In this document: in pieces, positions 35,601 through 46,989 of the stretch
Position numbering within the stretch: position 1 is the stretch's first letter
Layout: each line of letters opens with the position of its first letter
DNA from: Nectonema munidae
Taxonomy: Eukaryota; Nematomorpha; Nectonematoida; Nectonematidae
DNA: 64,000 nucleotides
Direction of reading: 5' to 3'
Assembly: GCA_030549495.1 (NCBI GenBank)
Contig: JAUIRK010000858.1
Span: forward strand, 652,622 to 716,621
Notes under the pieces: model-generated
Database searches by the model: none
Told to the model about the DNA's origin: nothing
Seen by the model: only the letters and a program-made list of their open reading frames with translations
Position numbers and translations under genes: made by a program

Positions 35601-38600
35601 CTGGTGCTTGCCTGTGTTAAAGTGCTCCCTTTTTGTGCCTGTCTCTGTTTAAGTGCACCTTTTTGTGCCTGTCTCTGTTTAAGTGCTCCGTGTTTGTGCC
35701 TGTCTCTGTTTAAGTGCTCCCTGTTTGTGCATGTCTGTGTTTAAATTCACCCTGTTTGTGCCTGCGTTTGTTGGGTTCTCCCTGTTTGAGCTTGCCTGTG
35801 TTTGAGTGCCCCCTGTTGGTGTCTGCCTGTGTTTAAGTGCTCCCTGTTTCTGATTGCCTATTGTTTAAGTCCTACCTGTGTTTAAGTGTTCCTTGTTTGT
35901 GCCTGACTCTGCTTGGGTGCTCCCTCCTGATTGAGTGCTCGTTGTTTATTCCTCCATGTGTTTGAGTGCCCTCTATTTTGCCTGAATGTATTTGAGTGTT
36001 TACTAGTTGTGTTTTCCTGTGTTTGAGTGCCCTCTATTGGTGCTTGCTCGTGTTAAAATGCTACCTTTTTGTGCCTGAATCTGTTTAAGTGCTCCCTGTT
36101 TGTGCTTTCATGTGTTTAAGTGTTCCCTGTTTGTGCCAGCCTGTGTTTTAGTCCTCCCTGTTTGTGCCTGCCTGTGTTTTACTGCTCCCTTTTTGAGCCT
36201 GCCTGTGTTTGAGTGCTTCTTGTTTGTGTCAGCATGTGTTATTGTGCCTCATGTTTGTGCCTACCGCTGTTTGAGTACCTCCTGTTTTTGCCAGTCTGTT
36301 GTTTAAGTGCTCCCTGTTTGTGTCTGCTTGTGTTTGAGTGCCACATATTTGTGCCTACCTGTATTTGAGTGCCTCCTTTTTGTGCCTGCCTGTGTTTGAG
36401 TCTTCCTTGTTTGTCCGTTCCTGTGTTTGAGTGGCCCCTGTTGGTGCTTACCTGTGTTAAAGTGCTCCCTTTTTGTGCCTGAATCTGTTTAAGTGCCCCT
36501 GTTTGTGCTTGCGTGTGTAAGTGTTCGCTGTTTGTGCCTGCATGTGTTTAAGTCCTCTCTGTTTGTGCCTGCCTGTGTTAGAGTGCTCTCTGTTTGAACC
36601 TGCCAGTGTTTAAGTGCTCCTTTTTTGTGTCTTCCTATGTTATAGTGCAACATGTTTGAGTGCCTTCTGTTTTTGCCTGATTGTCCCTTCCTGTGTTTGA
36701 ATGCGCACTGTTGGTGCTTGTCTGTGTTAAAGTGCTCCCTTTTTGTGCCTGTCAATCTTTAAGTGCTCCCTGTTTGTGCCTGCCTGTGTTTAAGTCCACC
36801 CTGTTTGTGCCTGCGTGTGTTGGGTTCTTCCTGTTTGAGACTGCCTGTATTTGAGTACCCCTTGTTGGTGCCTCGCTTTGTTTAAGTGCTCCCTGTTTCT
36901 GCTTGCCTATTGTTTGAGTCCAACCTGTGTTTAAGTGCTCCTTGTTTGTGCCTGACAGTGTTTGGGTGCTCCCTGTTGATTGAGTGCTCGTCGTTTGTTC
37001 CTGTCTGTGTTTAAGTGCTCCCTGATTTTGACTGTATGTGCTTGAGTGCCCTCTGTTGGTGCTTACCAGTGTTAAAGTGTTTCCATTTTGTGCCTGAATC
37101 TATTTAAGTGCTCTCTGTTTGTGCTTGCATGTGTTTAAGTGTTCCCTTTTTGTTCCTGCCTGTGTTTAAGTCCTCCCTATTTGTGCCTGCCTGTGTGAGT
37201 GCTCCCTTTTTGAACCTGCCTGTCTTTGAGTGCTCCTTGTTTGTCTGTCTGTGTAATAGTACCCCATGTTTGTGCCTGCCTCTGTTTGAGTGCCTCCTGT
37301 ATTTACCTGATTGTGCCTTCCCGTGTTTGAATGCTCCCTGTTGGTGCTTGTCTGTGTTAAAGTGCTCCCTTTTTGTGCCTGTCCCTGTTTAAGTGATCCC
37401 TGTTTGTGCCTGCCTGTGTTTAAGTCCACCCTGTTTGTGCCTGCGTGTGTTGGATTCTCTCTGTTTGAGCCTACCTGTGTTTGAGTGCCACCTGTTGGTG
37501 CCTGCCTGTGTTTAATTGCTCCCTGTTTCTGCTTGCCTATTGTTTAAGTCCTACCTGTCTTTAAGTGCTTTTTGTTTGTGCCTGATCGTGTTTGGGTGCT
37601 CCCTGTTGATTGAGTGCTCGTTGTTTGTTCCTGTCTGTGTTTGAGTGCTTCCAGTTCTTGCCTGTATGTGCTTAAGTGCTTCCTGTTTGTGCCTTCCTGT
37701 GTTTAAGTGCCCTCTGTTGGTGCTTGCCTGTGTTTAAGCGCTCCCTGTTTGAGCCTGCTTGTGTTTGAGTGCTTCCATTTTGTGTCTGCCTATGTTATAG
37801 TGCCCAATGTTTGTGCCTGCCTGTTGTTTAAGTGCTCCCTGTTTGTGTCTGCCTGTGAGTGCCCCATATTTGTGCCTGCTTGTGTTTAAGTGCCCGCCTG
37901 TGTTTGAGTCCCCTTGTTTGTGCGTTCTTGTGCTAGAGTGGCCCCTGTTGGTGCTTGCCTGTGTTAAAATGCTCTCTTTTTGTGAATGAATCTAAATAAG
38001 TGCTGCCTGTTTGTGCTTGTGTGTGTTTAAGTGTTCCCTGTTTGTGCCTGCATGTGTTTAAGTCCTCCCTGTTTGTGCCTGCCTGTGTTTGAGTGCTCCT
38101 TGGTTGAACTTGCCTGTGTTGAGTGCTGTGTTTGTGTTATAGTTCTCCATGTTTGAGTGCCTCCTATTTTTGCTTGCTTGTGCCTTGCTGTGTTGGAATG
38201 TCCCCTGTTGGTGCTTGTCTGTGTTAAAGTGCTCCCTTTGTGTGCCTGTCTCTGTTTAAGTGTTCCCTGTTTCTGCCTGCCTGTGTTTAAGTCCTCCCTG
38301 TACGTGCCTGCCTGTGTTTGAGTGCTCCCTGAGTGCCTCCTGTTTTCCCTGCATGTTGTTTAAGTGCTTTCTGTTTGGGCCTTCCTGTGTTTGAGTGCTC
38401 TCTGTTGGTGCTTGCCTGTGTTAAAGTGCTCCCTTTTTGTGCCTGAATCTGTTTAAGTGCTCCCTGTTTGTGCTTGCATGTGTTTAAGTGTCCCCTGTTT
38501 GTGCCTGCCTGTGTTTAAGTCCTTCATGTTTGTGCCTGCCTGTGTTTAAGTGCTCCTTGTTTGTCTGCCTGTGTTTTAGTGCCCAATGTTTGAGTGCCTC

Positions 38601-38726
38601 CTATTTTTGCCTGATTGTGTTTGAGTGCTTCCTGTTTGTGCCTTTCTGTGTTTGAGTGCTACTTGTAGGTGCCTGCCTGTGTTAAAATGCTGACTTTATG
38701 TGCCTGTCTCTGTTTAAGTACTCGCT
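32640..38726. repeat. Satellite superunit 2, about 6.085 kb
   Basis: Nearly identical to superunit 1. Differences seen by eye are single bases and a few small indels, for example around 29150 versus 35215. Confidence 0.9.
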
Positions 38727-41700
38727 GTTTGTGCTTGCATGTGTATAAGTGTTCCTTGTGTGTGCCTGCCTGTGTTTAAGTCGTCCCTGTGTTTGAGTGC
38801 CCCATGTTTGTGTCTGCCTGTGTTATAGTGCCCCATGTGTGTTCCTGCCTCTGTTTTTGCCTGCCTGTTGTTTAAGTGCTCCTTGTTGTGTCTGCCTGTG
38901 TTTGAATGCCCCATATTTGTGCCTGCCTGTGTTTGAGTCCTCCTTGTTTGTGGGTTCCTGTATTTGAGTTACCCTGTTGGTGCTTGCCTGTGTTAAAGTG
39001 CTCCCTTTTTGTGCGTGTCTATGTTTAAGTGCTCCATGATTGTGCTTGCGTGTCTAATTGTTCCTTGTTTGTGCCCGCCTGTGTTTGAGTGCTACTTGTT
39101 TGTGCCTGACTGTGTTTGGGTGCTCCCTGTTGATTGAGTGATAGTTGCTTGTTCCTTTGTTGCTGCTTGCCTGTGTTAAAGTGTTCCCTTTTTGTGATTG
39201 AATCTGTTTAAGTGCTCCCTGTTTGTGCTTGCGTGTGTAAGTGTTCCCTGTGTTTAAGTCCTCCCTGTTTGAACCTGCCTGTGTTTGAGTGCTCCTTGTT
39301 TGTGTCTGCCTGTGTTATAGTGCCCCATCTTTGAGTGCCTCCTGTTTTTACCTGTCTGTGCTTTCTGTGTTTGAATGCCCCCTGTTGGTGCTTGACTGTG
39401 TTAAAGTGCTCCCTTTTTTGTACCTGTCCCTGTTTAAGTGCTCCCTGTTTGTGCCTGCCTGCGTTTAATTCAACCCTGTTTGTGCCTGCCTGTGTTTGAG
39501 TGCTCCCTTTTTGAGCCTGCCTGTGTTTGAGTGCTCCTTATTTGTGTCTGCCTGTGTTAAAGTGCCTCATGTTTGTGTCGGCCTGTGTTTGAGTGCCTCC
39601 TGTTTTTGTCTACCTGTTGTTTAAGTGCTCCCTGTTTGTGTCTGCTTGTGTTTGAGTGCCACATATTTGTGCCTGCCTGTGTTTGAGTGCCTCCTTTTTG
39701 TGCCTGTCTGCGTTTGAGTCTTCCTTGTTTGTGCGTTCCTGTGTTTGAGTGGTCCATGTTGGTGTTACCTGTGTTAAAGTGCTCCCTTTTTGTGCATAAA
39801 TCTGTTTAAGTGCTCCCTGTTTGTTCTTGCGTGTTTAAGTGTTCCTTGTTTGTGCCTGCCTGTGTTTAAATCCTCCCTGTTTGTGCCTGCCTGTGTTTGA
39901 GTGCCCCCTGTTTGAACCTGCCTGTGTTTGAGTGCTCCTTGTTTGTTTCTGCTTGTGTTATAGTGACCAATGTTTGGGCCTTCTTCTGTTTGAGTGCTCC
40001 CTGTTTTGCCTGAATGTGTTTGAGTGCTTCCTGTTTGTGCCTTCCTGTGTTTGAGTGCCCTCTGTTGGTGCTTGCTCGTGTTAAAATGCTCCCTTTTTGT
40101 GCCTGAATCTGTTTAAGTGCTCCCTGTTTGTGCTTGCATGTGTTTAAGTGTTCCTTGTTTGTGCCTGCCTGTATTTAATTCCTCCCTGTATTTGCCTGCC
40201 TGTGTTTGAGTGCTCCCTGTTTGAACCTGCCTGTGTTTGAGTGCTTCTTGTTTGTCTGTTTGTGTAATAGTACCCCATGTTTGTGATGGCCTCTTTTTGA
40301 GTGCTTCCTGTGTTTGAGTGCCCTGTTAGTGCTTGCCTGTGTTTAGGTGCTCCTGTTTTAGTGCTCCTTGTTTGTCTGTCTGTGTTATAGTGCCCCATGT
40401 TTGTGCCTGCCTCTGTTTGAGTGCCTCCTGTTTTTACCTGTTTGTGCCTTCCTGTGTTTTAATGCCTCCTGTTGGTGCTTGTCTGTGTTAAAGTGTTCCC
40501 TTTTTGTACCTGTTCCTGTTTAAGTGCTCCCTGTTTGTGCCTGGCTGTGTTTAAGTCCACCCTGTTTGTGTTGAGTTATTCCTGTTTGAGCCTGCCTGTG
40601 TTTGAGTGCCCCCTGTTGTTGCCTGCCTTTGTTTAAGTGCTCCCTGTTTCTGCTTGCCTATTGTTTAAGTCCAACTTAAGTTTAAATGCTCATTGTTTGT
40701 GCTGCTGTTTAGTGTTCCCTGTTTGAGCCAGCCTGTGTTTATGTCCTCCCTGTTTGTGTCTTCCTGTGTTTAAGTGCTCCCTTTTGAGCCTGCCTGTGTT
40801 TGAGTGCTCCTTGTTTGTGTCTGCCTGTGTTATAGTGCCTCATGTTTTTGTCGGCCTGTGTTTGAGTCCTCCTGTTTTTGCTGCCTGTTGTTTAAGTGCT
40901 CCCTGTTTGTGTCTGTTTGTGTTGAGTGCCATATATTTGTGCCTGCCTGTGTTTGAGTGCCTCCTTTTTGTGCCTGCCTGTGTTTGAGTGCTTCCTTGTT
41001 TGTGCCTTCCTTTGTTTGAATGCCCTCTATTGGTGTTATCTGTGTTAAAGTGCTCCCTTTTTGTGCCTGAATCTGTTTAAGTGCTCCCTGTTTGTGCTTG
41101 CCTGTGTTTAAGTGTTCCCTGTTTGTGCCTGCCTGTGTTTAAGTCCTCCCTGTTTGTGCCTGCCTGTGTTTGAGTGCTCCCTTTTTGAGCCTGCCTGTGT
41201 GTGAGTGCTTCTTGTTTGTGCCTGTGTTATTGTGCCTTATGTTTATGCCTGCCTCTGTTTGAGTGCCTCCTGTTTTTGCCTGTCTGTTGTTTAAGTGCTC
41301 CCTGTTTGTGTTTGAGTGCCACATATTTGTGCCTGCCTGTGTTTGAGTGCCTCCTTTTTGTGCCTGCCTGTGTTTGAGTCTTCCTTGTTTGTCCGTTCCT
41401 GTGTTTGAGTGGCCCCTGTTGGTGCTTACCTGTGTTAAAGTGCTCCCTTTTTGTGCCTGAATCTGTTTAAGTGCCCCTGTTTGTGCTTGCGTGTGTAAGT
41501 GTTCGCTGTTTGTGCCTGCATGTGTTTTTGTCCTCTCTGTTTGTGCCTGCCTGTGTTAGAGTGCTCTCTGTTTGAACCTCCCAGTGTTTAAGTGCTCCTT
41601 TTTTGTGTTATAGTGTCCCATGTTTGAGTGCCTCCTGTTTTTGCCTGCTTGTGCCTTCCTGTGTTTGAATGCCACTGTTGGTGCTTGTCTGTGTTAAAGT

Positions 41701-42900
41701 GCTCCCTTTTTGTGCCTGTCTCTGTTTAACTTTTTTTTTGTTTAAGTGTTGTTTGTGCCTTCTCTGTTTAAGTGCTCCCTGTTTGTGCATGTCTGTGTTT
41801 AAGTTCACCCTGTTTGTGCCTGCGTTTGTTGGGTTCTTCCTGTTTGAGATTGCCTGTATTTGAGTGCCCCTTGTTGGTGCCTCCCTGTGTTTAAGTGCTC
41901 CCTGTTTCTGCTTGCCTATTGTTTAAGTCCAACCTGTGTTTAAGTGTTCCTTGTTTGTGCCTGACTCTGTTTGGGTGCTCCCTCTTGATTGAGTGCTCGT
42001 CGTTTGTTCCTCCTGTGTTTGAGTGCCCTCTATTTTGCCTGAATGTATTTGAGTGCTTCCTAGTTGTGCCTTCCTGTGTTTGAGTGCCCTCTGTTGGTGC
42101 TTACCAGTGTTAAAGTGCTTCCATTTTGTGCCTGAATCTGTTTAAGTGCTCCCTGTTTGTGCTTGCATGTGTTTAAGTGTTCCCTTTTTGTGCCTGCCTG
42201 TGTTTAAGTCCTCCCTGTTTGTGCCTGCCTGTGTGAGTGCTCCCTTTTTGAGCCTGCCTGTCTTTGAGTGCTTCTTCTTTGTCTGTCTGTGTTATAGTGC
42301 CTCATGTTTGTGCCTGCCTCTGTTTGAGTGCCTCCTGTTTTTGTCTGTTGTTTAGTGCTCCTTTGTTTTTGTGTTTGGTTATTTGTCCTTTTTGTGCCTT
42401 CCTGTGTTTGATCTTCCTTTGCTCCCTGTTGGGTGGCCCCTTGGTTTCCTGTGTTAAAGTGCTCCCTTTTTGTGCATGTCTCTGTTTAAGTGTCCCTGTT
42501 TGTGCCTGCCTGTTCTTTATGTGCTCCCTGTTTGTGTCTGCTTGTGTTTGAGTCCCACATATTTGTGCCTGCCTGTGTTTGAATGCCTCCTTTTTGTGCC
42601 TGCCTGTGTTTGAGTCATCCTTGTTTGTGCGTTCCTGTATTTGAGTGGCCTCTGTTGGTGCTCACCTGTGTTAAAGTGCTCCCTTTTTGTGCCTAAATCT
42701 GTTTAAGTGCTCCCTGTTTGTGCTTGTGTGTGTTTAAGTGATTTCTGTTTGTGCCTGCCTGTGTTTAAGTCCTTCATGTTTGTGCCTGCCTGTGTTTGAG
42801 TGCTCCCTGTTTGAATCTGCCTGTGTTTAAGTGCTCCCTCTTTCTGCTTGCCTATTGTTTAAGTCCTACCTATGTTTAAGTGCTCGTTGTTTGTTCCTGA
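38727..42900. repeat. Satellite superunit 3, partial and more diverged
   Basis: The first 600 bases (to about 39340) are almost identical to superunits 1 and 2. Beyond that the match continues in the same order but with many more substitutions and indels, and it breaks up after about 42300. Confidence 0.75.
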
Positions 42901-43098
42901 CCGTGTTTGGGTGCTCCCTGTTGATTGAGTGCTCGTTGTTTGTTACTGTCTGTTTTTAAGTGCTCCCTAGTTTTGCCTGTATGCGTTTGAGTGCTCGTCG
43001 TTTGTTAGTGCCTGTGTTTGAGTGCTCCCTGTTTTTGCCTGTATGTGCTTGAGTGCTTCCTGTTTGTGCCTTCCTGTGTCTGAGTGCCCTCTGTTGGT

Positions 43099-44400
43099 GC
43101 TTGCCTGTGTTTAAGCGCTCCCTGTTTGAGCCTGCTTGTGTTTGAGTGCTTCCATTTTGTGTCTGCCTATGTTATAGTGCCCAATGTTTGTGCCTGCCTG
43201 TTGTTTAAGTGCTCCCTGTTTGTGTCTGCCTGTGAGTGACCCATATTTGTGCCTGCTTGTGTTTAAGTGCCCGCCTGTGTTTGAGTCTTGTTTGTGCGTT
43301 CTTGTGCTAGAGTGGCCCCTGTTGGTGCTTGCCTGTGTTAAAATGCTCTCTTTTTGTGAATGAATCTAAATAAGTGCTGCCTGTTTGTGCTTGTGTGTGT
43401 TTAAGTGTTCCCTGTTTGTGCCTGCATGTGTTTAAGTCCTTCATGTTTGTGCCTGCCTGTGTTTGGGTGCTCCCTGTTTGAATCTGCCTGTGTTTAAGTG
43501 CTCCCTCTTTCTGCTTGCCTATTGTTTAAGTCCTACCTATGTTTAAGTGCTCGTTGTTTGTTCCTGACCGTGTTTGGGTGCTCCCTGTTGATTGAGTGCT
43601 CGTTGTTTATTACTGTCTGTTTTTAAGTGCTCCCTAGTTTTGCCTGTATGCGTTTGAGTGCTCGTCGTTTGTTAGTGCCTGTGTTTGAGTGCTCCCTGTT
43701 TTTGCCTGTATGTGCTTGAGTGCTTCCTGTTTGTGCCTTCCTGTGTCTGAGTGCCCTCTGTTGGTGCTTGCCTGTGTTTAAGCGCTCCCTGTTTGAGTGC
43801 TTCCATTTTGTGTCTGCCTATGTTATAGTGCCCAATGTTTGTGCCTGCCTGTTGTTTAAGTGCTCCCTGTTTGTGTCTGCCTGTGAGTGCCCCATATTTG
43901 TGCCTGCTTGTGTTTAAGTGCCCGCCTGTGTTTGAGTCTTGTTTGTGCGTTCTTGTGCTAGAGTGGCCCCTGTTGGTGCTTGCCTGTGTTAAAATGCTCT
44001 CTTTTTGTGAATGAATCTAAATAAGTGCTGCCTGTTTGTGCTTGTGTGTGTTTAAGTGTTCCCTGTTTGTGCCTGCATGTGTTTAAGTCCTCCCTGTTTG
44101 TGCCTCCCTGTGTTTGAGTGCTCCTTGGTTGAACTTGCCTGTGTTGAGTGCTGTGTTTGTGTTATAGTTCTCCATGTTTGAGTGCCTCCTATTTTTGCTT
44201 GCTTGTGCCTTGCTGTGTTGGAATGTCCCCTGTTGGTGCTTGTCTGTGTTAAAGTGCTCCCTTTGTGTGCCTGTCTCTGTTTAAGTGTTCCCTGTTTCTG
44301 CCTGCCTGTGTTTAAGTCCTCCCTGTACGTGCCTGCCTGTGTTTGAGTGCTCCCTGTTTGAGCCTGCCTGTGTTTGAGGGCTCCTTGTTTGTGTCTGCCT
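43099..44400. repeat. Tandem duplication of about 651 bp within the satellite
   Basis: The block containing CTTCCATTTTGTGTCTGCC and CCCGCCTGTGTTTGAGTC occurs at about 43140-43300 and again 651 bases later. It also resembles 37740-38400 in superunit 2, so the satellite edge is a mosaic of superunit pieces. Confidence 0.8.
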
Positions 44401-44967
44401 GTGTTATAGTACCCCATGTTTGTGCCTGCCTCTGTTTGAGTGCCTCCTGTTTTCCCTGCATGTTGTTTAATTGCTTTCTGTTTGGGCCTTCCTGTGTTTG
44501 AGTGCCCTCTGTTGGTGCTGGCCTGTGTTAAAGTGCTCCCTTTTTGTGCCTGAATCTGTTTAAGTGCTCCCTGTTTGTGCTTGCATGTGTTTAAGTGTCC
44601 CCTGTTTGTGCCTGCCTGTGTTTAAGTCCTTCATGTTTGTGCCTGCCTGTGTTTAAGTGCTCCTTGTTTGTCTGCCTGTGTTTTAGTGCCCAATGTTTGA
44701 GTGCCTCCTTGTTTGTGCCTGTGTGTGTTGGGTTCTCCCTGTTTGAGCTTGCCTGTGTTTGAGTGCTCCCTGTTGGTGCCTGCCTGTGTTTTAGTACTCC
44801 CTCATTCTGTTTGCCTACCTGTGTTTAAGTTCTCCTTATTTGTGGCTAACCGTGTTTGTGTGCTCCCTGTTGATTGAGTGCTCGTCGTTTGTTCCTGCCT
44901 GAGTTTGAGTGCTCGCTGTTTTTGCCTGTGTGTTTGAGTGCCCTCTGTTGGTGCTTGCCTGGGTTAA

Positions 44968-45098
44968 CCCATTTAAGACCAAGCAAAGCAGACGATATCT
45001 AAAAAAAACGCAGACGATTTATATTCAAAGTCATTGAAAAAAGCAGACGAAGATGAAATTACTTATGTTCCAAAATAGGAACATTGATCGTAAATGGG
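44968..45098. mobile_element. TTAA-type MITE inserted in the satellite (131 bp)
   Basis: TTAA (44964-44967) precedes CCCATTTAAGACC, and GATCGTAAATGGG is followed by TTAA (45099-45102). This is the piggyBac pattern: TTAA target, CCC...GGG termini. The interior has three GCAGACGA words and a small palindrome, GTTCCAAAATAGGAAC. It is the only non-satellite insertion seen in the 20-kb array. Related copies lie at 57314 and perhaps 62323. Confidence 0.88.
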
Positions 45099-45945
45099 TT
45101 AAAGTGCTCCCTTTTTGTGCCTTTCTCTGTTTAAGTGCTCACTGTTTGTGCATGCCTGTGTTTAAGTTTCCCTGTTTGTGCCTGCGTCTGTTGGGTTCTC
45201 CATGTTTGAGCCTGCCTGTTGGTGCATGAGTGTGTTTAAGTGCTCCCTGTTTGCCTATTGTTTATGTCCTACCTGTGTTTAAGTGCCCCATGTTTGTGCC
45301 TACCTGTTTTAGTGCCTGATATTTTTGAGTGCTTCCTGTGTTTGTATGTCCCCTGTTGGTGCTTGCCTGTGTTAAAGTGCTATCTTTTTGTGCATTATTT
45401 GTTTAAGTGTTCCTTGTGTGTGTCTGCCTGTGTTATAGTGCCCCATGTGTGTTCCTGCCTCCTGTTGTTTAAGTGCTCCTTGTTGTGTCTGCCTGTGTTT
45501 GAATGCCCCATATTTGTGCCTGCCTGTGTTTGAGTCCTCCTTATTTGTGCGTTCCTGTGTTTGAGTTACCCCTGTTGGTGCTTGCCTGTGTTAAAGTGCT
45601 CCCTTTTTGTGCATGTCTCTGTTTAAGTGCTTGCGTGTTTAATTGTTCCTTGTTTGTGCCTGACTGTGTTTGAGTGCTATTTGTTTGTGCCTGACTGTGT
45701 TTGGGTGCTCCCTGTTGATTGAGCGCTAGTTCCTTTGTTGCTGCTTGCCTGTGTTAAAGTGCTCCCTTTTTATGCCTGAATCTGTTTAAGTGCTCCCTGT
45801 TTGTGCCTGCATGCTGTTTAAGTGCTCCCTGTTTGTGTTTGAGTGCTCCATGTTTTTACCTGGCTGAGTTTGAGTGATTAAATGCTCCTGTTGTATGAAT
45901 GTTGTTTAAGTGCTCCCTGTTGTTTGAGTGGCCCATGTTTGTGCT

Positions 45946-46403
45946 ACCTTCCGTAAATTGTTACCACCGCAAAGATCATTGGTACCCCTAATAATTATTG
46001 ATATCCTCCAGAAGGATCATTAGTAGACATAAAGATCAATGTTACACGCAGATACGATAATTTACATAATGCATAAAAACGAATTAGCAAATCAGATTAT
46101 CATCCAAATTAGTAGACAATATAAAATAAATTGAAAATAATTTATCTTTTACTATATAAAATCTTAATCAAAAGTAGAAGGATGTGTTTATTTAAATTAA
46201 AAATAAATTTGTGTAAATCTAGTGAAATTTTTTAACTTTAATTTTTTATTTTAAAAATTAGGTAATAGAATTAAAAAATAAAATTTATAAACTAAATAAC
46301 TTATTCTAAAGAAAAAAACTATTATTAACACTTTACATATTTAAAAATTATCTATAATGGTTATCCTTTATAGAAATCAAAATTTTAATACCATTAAAAA
46401 CCT
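45946..46403. other. Unique AT-rich flank, nothing recognised
   Basis: The satellite ends near 45945. No gene or transposon motif follows until the SINE. Confidence 0.5.
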
Positions 46404-46545
46404 AGGCGTGAGTAGGGTTGGTTGGATGATGGATTCTATAACTCATGGTCTTGGGTTCGATCCCGCAACAAGCATGCTTTCCTCATAGTTCGATACAAGC
46501 GGCGCAACTGTGCCTTCTCGATGAAAACACCCTAGGTACCTTAAA
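46404..46545 (+). repeat. tRNA-derived SINE, family A
   Basis: It starts AGGCGTGAGTAGGGTTGG (A-box region) with a B box GGTTCGATCCC. Then come CCTCATAGTTCGATACAAGC, GTGCCTTCTCGATG and AAAACACCCTAGGTACC. It is highly similar to the copy at 60623-60775. Confidence 0.85.
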
Positions 46546-46875
46546 AAATAAAAAAAAAACAAGAATATTGTTTTATTAAAAAAATTAATTTGAAATAGTA
46601 ACAAACAAACTAATTATCTTTCTTGAGAAGGGTAGGTATAAAATAAGTTGTAAAAGTAAAGCCTTGAGTTTTGAAAAGTGAAAATTTATCTTCTATTTTT
46701 ATTAACTCGATTGCAATCATGTCCATGCGAACAATTTATAAATATTTCTAAAAATATATTTAATTTTTCAAAAATATTTAGTAAAATTTTTAATTTCTTT
46801 AAAATTAGAAAGCATATTTCATTCTCTTTTGTTTTTGACAATGTTCTTTATTCAAAATATTAATTAAAATATATA
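46546..46875. other. AT-rich, no feature
   Basis: The plus-strand open frame here (46678-46863) is composition-driven; no motif was found. Confidence 0.5.
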
Positions 46876-46989
46876 TTAACCCTATTAGTGCTGGGCAAAA
46901 TTTGTCCTCTCAAGTGCTGGAAGGGGGGCGTAAAGTGCCCCTCTATTTTTCTAAGATATTAATAAGTTTTTATAAATATTTTTATTGTT

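Larger units (their letters stand above)
25785..45945. repeat. 31-bp minisatellite/satellite array, about 20 kb
   Basis: The whole stretch consists of variants of a 31-bp unit, GTGCCTGCCTGTGTTTGAG followed by TGCTCCCTGTTT. The plus strand is T/G-rich with about one A per unit. Variant units (TTAAAGTGCTCCC, TTATAGTGCCCC, TTGGTGCTTGCC) recur in a fixed but irregular order, giving higher-order structure. Because 31 is not divisible by 3, reading one strand passes through all three phases every 93 bases. On the minus strand the GAG-type unit has no stop in any phase, so long frames with a 31-residue period (HKQGALKHRQAQTGSTQ...) appear. I treat them as by-products of the repeat. Confidence 0.95.

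Noticed and set aside
25785-45945. Open frames of 60-231 residues on both strands of the satellite as repeat-protein genes
   Set aside because: They follow from the 31-bp period and the codon content of the unit, occur on both strands, and break at ordinary unit variants.
25785-45945. CRISPR array (31-bp repeats)
   Set aside because: Repeats are contiguous without spacers, diverged, and in a eukaryotic context.
25785-45945. Telomeric repeat
   Set aside because: T/G-rich, but the unit is 31 bp and no TTAGG or TTAGGG runs are present.
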